Positions 5,129 to 6,790 of a stretch of 6,790 nt of DNA are shown one piece after another (within the stretch, counting starts at the first letter, position 1; the number at the start of each line of letters is the position of its first letter). The notes beneath the pieces were generated by a model. It worked only from the letters and a program-made list of their open reading frames with translations. It did no database searches and had not been told where the DNA came from. Position numbers and translations under genes: made by a program. The stretch covers positions 1 through 6,790 of the forward strand of contig DFWB01000248.1 of the NCBI GenBank assembly GCA_002380675.1, in the 5' to 3' direction. This DNA is from Akkermansiaceae bacterium UBA4145. GTDB taxonomy: Bacteria > Verrucomicrobiota > Verrucomicrobiia > Verrucomicrobiales > Akkermansiaceae.

Positions 5129-6790
5129 ATGCTTTCTCGATTCACTCTTTCCGCCACTCTCCTTGCCTTATTCTCGATAGGCGCCACCAAGGCTAGCTCG
5201 CTTGATCTCAACAAAGGCGATCATCTTGTCTGGATTGGCAATACCTTCGCCGAGCGCATGCAGTATTTTGGCGAGATCGAAAGCCAACTGCATGCACGCT
5301 ACCCAGAGCACAATCTTGTCGTTCGTAACCTCGCATGGTCAGCCGACACCGTCAGCTTGCGCCCTCGCCCGAAAGATTTCGGCGACATCCATAACTATCT
5401 CTCTCAAGTGCAAGCCGATGTTATTCTGGCCTGCTATGGCTTCAACGAAACCTGGGATTATGGGGGCGAGGAAGGACTTGCCCGATTCGGCACCGATCTC
5501 ACGGCTTTCCTGAAGAAGCTGAAGAGTAACAATTACAACGGAAGCTCTTCTCCCAAGATTGTCCTCTACTCTCCGCTCGCCTGTGAGGGCTCCACTGTCC
5601 CTGATACCACCGCACGAAACCACCTGCTTTCGCTCTACACGGATACCATGCACCGCGTTGCGAATTCACTCGGAATCCCGTGCGTAGATCTCTACTCAGC
5701 CTCTCAGAGAGTGTATCAGAAAAACGAGGAGGAACCCTGCACGATCAACGGCGTCCACCTCACCCCAGAGGGCTACGTCAAATTGGCACCGGCGATCCTC
5801 TCGGACCAGCTCTTTGCGCCTTTACCTGATAGGGCTCCTCTGAACGCAATTCGGACCGAGGTATTGGAAAAAAACGATACCTTCTTTGATTGGTATCGTA
5901 CCGTGAATAGCTTCTACATTCACGGCGATCGCAAAAACCCATACGGAACGGTCAACTTTCCTCTCGAGCGCAAAAAACTTCTTCAGATGTGCAGCCTTCG
6001 GGATCAACGGATCTGGGGTGCCGCCCGTGGCGAAAACCTTCCGTCCGAGATCGATGACTCTTCCACCATCGAGATTCCCGTCACTCTTCCGGGTAAGCGG
6101 GGCGGCACCTCCCCCGCCCTCACTCCCGCAGCAGAACGAGCCAAGTTCGAGATCGCTGAGGGCTTCGCAGTCGAGCTCTTCGCTTCTGAGGAGGAATTTC
6201 CTGAACTTCGCAATCCAGTCGCCCTCAACTTTGATTCCTCGGGACGTCTCTGGGTCGCCACCATGCCCTCCTACCCGCATGCTCTTCCCGGCATCAAGCC
6301 CAATGACCAGATCCTCATTCTCGAAGACACGGATCAAGATGGAAAAGCCGACAAGCGGACTGTCTTTGCGGACAATCTTTACCTTCCGCTCGGATTCGAA
6401 CTTGGCAAGGACGGGGTCTACCTCTCCCAGGAACCCAACCTTGTCTTCCTCCAGGATACCGATCATGACGGCAAGGCTGATCGAGAGACCATTCTTCTTC
6501 ACGGGTTCGGGAGCGAAGATTGTCACCACGCCATCCACAACTTCGTCTGGGGCCCAGGCGGAGGACTTTACATGCAGGAGAGCGTGTTTCATCACACCCA
6601 GGTAGAAACCATCTACGGGCCTCGCCGCAGCAAGGATAATGCGATCTACCGCTTCGACCCGCGAACTCATCGCCTGGAGATTGTTTCTCGGCTTCCACCC
6701 GGCGGAAATCCCTGGGGCTACGCCATCAATCGCTGGGGAGAACATCTCTATGTTGCTCGGCACAACAACGCATCTCTCATCAACCAGCCC
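5129..6790 (+). CDS. SGNH-like domain fused to PVC-type dehydrogenase propeller, 3' end missing
   Basis: The frame from ATG 5129 runs 554 codons to the window's end without a stop. Residues 1-22 are a signal peptide (hydrophobic core, cleavage near TKA22). Residues about 30-232 are an SGNH/GDSL-hydrolase-like domain: block I is WIGNT (35-39), block III is YGFNE (103-107) and block V is NGVHLTPEGY (207-216). A linker region (236-300) carries DWYRTVNSFYIHGDRKNPYG, as in PVC-group homologues. From about 337 the protein matches the 'putative membrane-bound dehydrogenase' family of Pirellula/Verrucomicrobium, a beta-propeller often compared with sugar dehydrogenases. Signature segments are EGFAVELFAS (344-353), GRLWVATMPSYP (372-383), LEDTDQDGKAD (398-408), DTDHDGKAD (443-451), HHAIHNFVWGPGG (466-478) and NPWGYAINRWG (527-537). 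Family members usually continue into HEAT-like repeats and a C-terminal haem-binding cytochrome c domain, which would lie beyond the window. A periplasmic or surface role in carbohydrate breakdown or oxidation is inferred. No ribosome site is obvious; the start is fixed by the signal peptide. Confidence 0.9.
   Translation, partial: MLSRFTLSATLLALFSIGATKASSLDLNKGDHLVWIGNTFAERMQYFGEIESQLHARYPEHNLVVRNLAWSADTVSLRPRPKDFGDIHNYLSQVQADVILACYGFNETWDYGGEEGLARFGTDLTAFLKKLKSNNYNGSSSPKIVLYSPLACEGSTVPDTTARNHLLSLYTDTMHRVANSLGIPCVDLYSASQRVYQKNEEEPCTINGVHLTPEGYVKLAPAILSDQLFAPLPDRAPLNAIRTEVLEKNDTFFDWYRTVNSFYIHGDRKNPYGTVNFPLERKKLLQMCSLRDQRIWGAARGENLPSEIDDSSTIEIPVTLPGKRGGTSPALTPAAERAKFEIAEGFAVELFASEEEFPELRNPVALNFDSSGRLWVATMPSYPHALPGIKPNDQILILEDTDQDGKADKRTVFADNLYLPLGFELGKDGVYLSQEPNLVFLQDTDHDGKADRETILLHGFGSEDCHHAIHNFVWGPGGGLYMQESVFHHTQVETIYGPRRSKDNAIYRFDPRTHRLEIVSRLPPGGNPWGYAINRWGEHLYVARHNNASLINQP

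Noticed and set aside
5202..5513. 103-codon plus-strand frame inside the SGNH-propeller gene
   Set aside because: It is out of frame with a continuous 554-codon gene that has clear domain signatures.
5822..6763. 313-codon minus-strand open frame
   Set aside because: It lies inside the PVC dehydrogenase gene, whose plus-strand translation matches family signatures throughout; the antisense frame is a composition effect.

Overview
The window holds six protein-coding genes: one on the minus strand, running off the left edge, and five on the plus strand, the last running off the right edge. I see no rRNA, tRNA, CRISPR array, insertion sequence or phage gene. The best guess for the host is a member of the Verrucomicrobiota or a close PVC relative. 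The evidence is the 5129 gene, an SGNH-like domain joined to the 'PVC-type membrane-bound dehydrogenase' beta-propeller, plus the tail of the 1566 gene, which ends in the W..VP...YFRL pattern common at the ends of secreted verrucomicrobial proteins. Recognisable Shine-Dalgarno sequences are scarce, which fits but does not prove this. The assignment is an inference from protein character only.

Layout from left to right. Positions 1-804 (minus) encode the N-terminal 268 residues of a secreted FG-GAP/VCBS repeat protein with four calcium-loop motifs. A 236-bp divergent intergenic region follows. Positions 1041-1379 encode a 112-residue protein with two membrane helices that I do not recognise. 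Positions 1566-2906 encode a 446-residue secreted protein made of three related beta-sandwich modules of carbohydrate-binding appearance, with no catalytic domain. Positions 3109-3912 encode an exported endonuclease/exonuclease/phosphatase (EEP) family hydrolase with its catalytic motifs intact. Positions 4033-4974 encode an APH-fold small-molecule kinase most like type II homoserine kinase. Positions 5129-6790 encode the first 554 residues of the SGNH-propeller protein.

The plus-strand genes are 120-202 bp apart, so they do not look like one tightly coupled operon. Four of the six products carry export signals (FG-GAP protein, three-module protein, EEP hydrolase, SGNH-propeller protein) and a fifth is a membrane protein. 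The region therefore looks like a cell-surface/secretome neighbourhood of a polymer-degrading bacterium with one cytoplasmic metabolic kinase embedded in it. A shared pathway is not shown by the sequence.

I did not find a clearly new multi-gene system. The points most worth a second look are the altered catalytic blocks of the SGNH domain, the enzyme-free three-module surface protein, the unrecognised two-helix protein with a repeated start region, and a 13-bp duplication of the 1566 gene's start codon region 136 bp upstream.
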